A DNA stretch of 6,895 nt from an uncultured Clostridia bacterium (GTDB lineage Bacteria > Bacillota > Clostridia > UBA1381 > UMGS1253): positions 1 through 6,895 of the forward strand of contig CALAUK010000211.1 in assembly GCA_937892135.1 (NCBI GenBank), read 5' to 3'. Made by a program: the position numbers and the translations under genes. This document shows positions 6,400 through 6,895 of this stretch, piece by piece. The first letter of the stretch is position 1, and each line of letters starts with the position of its first letter. The notes under the pieces were generated by a model. It ran no database searches and was not told the DNA's origin. It saw nothing but the letters and a program-made list of their open reading frames with translations.

Positions 6400-6500
6400 A
6401 ATTAGAGATTGCAGCACGTAGCGAAAATGAAAGCTTTGCACGTAGTGCCGTGGCAGCGTTTGCGCTTTGTCTTAATCCCTCGCTTTCGGAACTTTCTGAA
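6390..6500. other. Chimeric junction zone (TPR / SpoIIAB / RecN)
   Basis: Within about 110 bases the identity of the DNA changes twice. Left of about 6396 the minus strand is TPR protein. From 6396 to about 6500 the plus strand matches the first 35 residues of SpoIIAB. From about 6489 the plus strand is the middle of RecN. Neither SpoIIAB nor RecN is complete and the TPR gene has lost its start. GC by hand count is about 39% over 6121-6360 and about 49% over 6541-6780. The second junction falls at an ELSE stretch that could suit both proteins, consistent with joining at a short shared sequence. An assembly or amplification chimera is the simplest explanation. Confidence 0.78.
6396..6500 (+). 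pseudogene. spoIIAB: N-terminal fragment of anti-sigma-F factor SpoIIAB
   Basis: About 35 residues from the ATG at 6396 read MKLEIAARSENESFARSAV, then AAFALCLNPSLSELSE. This is very close to the start of SpoIIAB, the serine kinase and anti-sigma factor that holds sigma-F inactive before asymmetric division in sporulation; the NESFAR motif followed by VA-F and an L-x-P-x-x-x-E-L pattern is diagnostic. The next block expected in SpoIIAB, the VSEAVTNAIIHGY-type ATP-binding helix with its catalytic Glu and Mg-binding Asn, is absent; the frame passes directly into RecN-like sequence. No spoIIAA precedes it, since the upstream bases belong to the opposite-strand TPR gene, and no well-spaced ribosome binding site is seen. 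It is therefore a fragment, not a working gene here. It suggests that a spore-forming Bacillota contributed at least this piece. Confidence 0.72.
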
Positions 6501-6895
6501 AGAGTGGATTCATGCAGAAGAGAACTGGATGACATTCTTTCCGAGATCTCGACCGTCAATTCCCGTACAGACCTTTCTCCGGAGCGTCTGGAACAGGTGG
6601 AGTCCCGTATGTCTCTGCTTTATGGACTAATGCAGAAGCACTCCTGCTCGAATATCCCAGAACTTATTGCTGTGAGAGAGCGTTATAGCGAGATGCTTTT
6701 CGACTCTACTCAGATGGATGAGCGCAAGGCTGAACTTGAGTCAAGGCTTGGTGCAGTATCAGCTAAGTTGAATTCTTTGGCAGACCGTCTGCACGAGTCG
6801 CGTGAGTCTGCCTCATCTTCGTTTGCATCTAAGATTCAGGAGGCCATCAGGGAGATGGAACTTCCGTACTCAGTATTCGAGGTCTCTCTTGAAGA
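6489..6895 (+). CDS. recN: DNA repair protein RecN, internal fragment
   Basis: About 135 residues run open to the right edge. They match the middle of RecN, the SMC-like ATPase that acts early in double-strand-break repair. Visible landmarks are RRELDDILSEI, LSPERLEQVESRMSLLYGL, QKHSCSNIPELIAVRERY, a long charged coiled coil (DSTQMDERKAELESRLGAV and onward) and the strand ELPYSVFEVSLE that precedes the C-terminal ATPase lobe. The N-terminal Walker A region and the C-terminal signature and Walker B motifs are not in the window. Codon choice (TCT, CGT, CTG, GAG) and about 49% GC differ from the genes to the left. Wording such as FDSTQMDERK recalls Bacteroidota RecN, but that taxonomic reading is from memory and uncertain. 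Its 5' part is replaced in frame by the SpoIIAB fragment, so the true RecN start is missing. Confidence 0.82.

Noticed and set aside
6400..6441. GTG at 6441 as the true start of the TPR protein
   Set aside because: Bases beyond about 6399 are the complement of a clear SpoIIAB coding sequence, so the apparent N-terminal residues are an accident of the join.
6409..6630. 73-residue plus-strand reading frame rich in Trp, Arg and Phe
   Set aside because: It is an out-of-frame shadow of the SpoIIAB-RecN frame and resembles no protein family.
1..6895. CRISPR array, tRNA or rRNA gene, insertion sequence, toxin-antitoxin or defence system
   Set aside because: I looked for regularly spaced repeats, cloverleaf-like sequence, transposase motifs and terminal repeats, and paired small toxin-antitoxin genes, and found none.

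Overview
The window reads as an AT-rich Clostridia-like (Bacillota) chromosome segment, probably from an anaerobe or gut metagenome. About the last 500 bases look like DNA from other loci joined on. The Bacillota reading rests on AGGAGG-type ribosome binding sites, sigma-A-type promoters with 17-base spacers, an LCP cell-wall protein, and the MATE, TrmR and cyclophilin types present. No new biological system is apparent. The main surprise is the patchwork right end.

Layout. Bases 1-184 (+) are the C-terminal end of a TrmR/YrrM-like tRNA O-methyltransferase. It faces a convergent MATE-family efflux gene (210-1553, -) across a shared bidirectional terminator. The MATE gene and an LCP (LytR-CpsA-Psr) gene diverge from a 241-base intergenic region that holds a recognisable promoter for each and a long imperfect hairpin between them. 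The LCP gene (1795-2790, +) opens a tight four-gene unit: LCP, two half-size chromate-transporter (CHR) family membrane proteins (2805-3365 and 3367-3903), and a 55-residue small protein (3916-4083). A strong 14-bp hairpin terminator ends this unit and also ends the convergent gapA gene.

On the minus strand, gapA (4131-5144, glycolytic GAPDH) has its own promoter, a leader hairpin, and upstream TTGTTA-type repeats that could be a redox-type operator. Upstream of it lie a cytosolic cyclophilin-type prolyl isomerase (5292-5792) and a TPR-repeat protein (5833 to about 6399). These last two are probably co-transcribed.

Right end. The TPR gene loses its 5' end near 6396. From 6396 the plus strand encodes about 35 residues that closely match the N-terminus of the anti-sigma factor SpoIIAB. 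By about 6500 the same reading frame becomes the middle of the DNA-repair ATPase RecN, which runs off the window. GC content rises from about 39% to about 49% (hand counts). Three unrelated genes meeting within about 100 bases is best explained by a chimeric assembly or amplification artefact. A real rearrangement with an in-frame SpoIIAB-RecN fusion is possible but much less likely.
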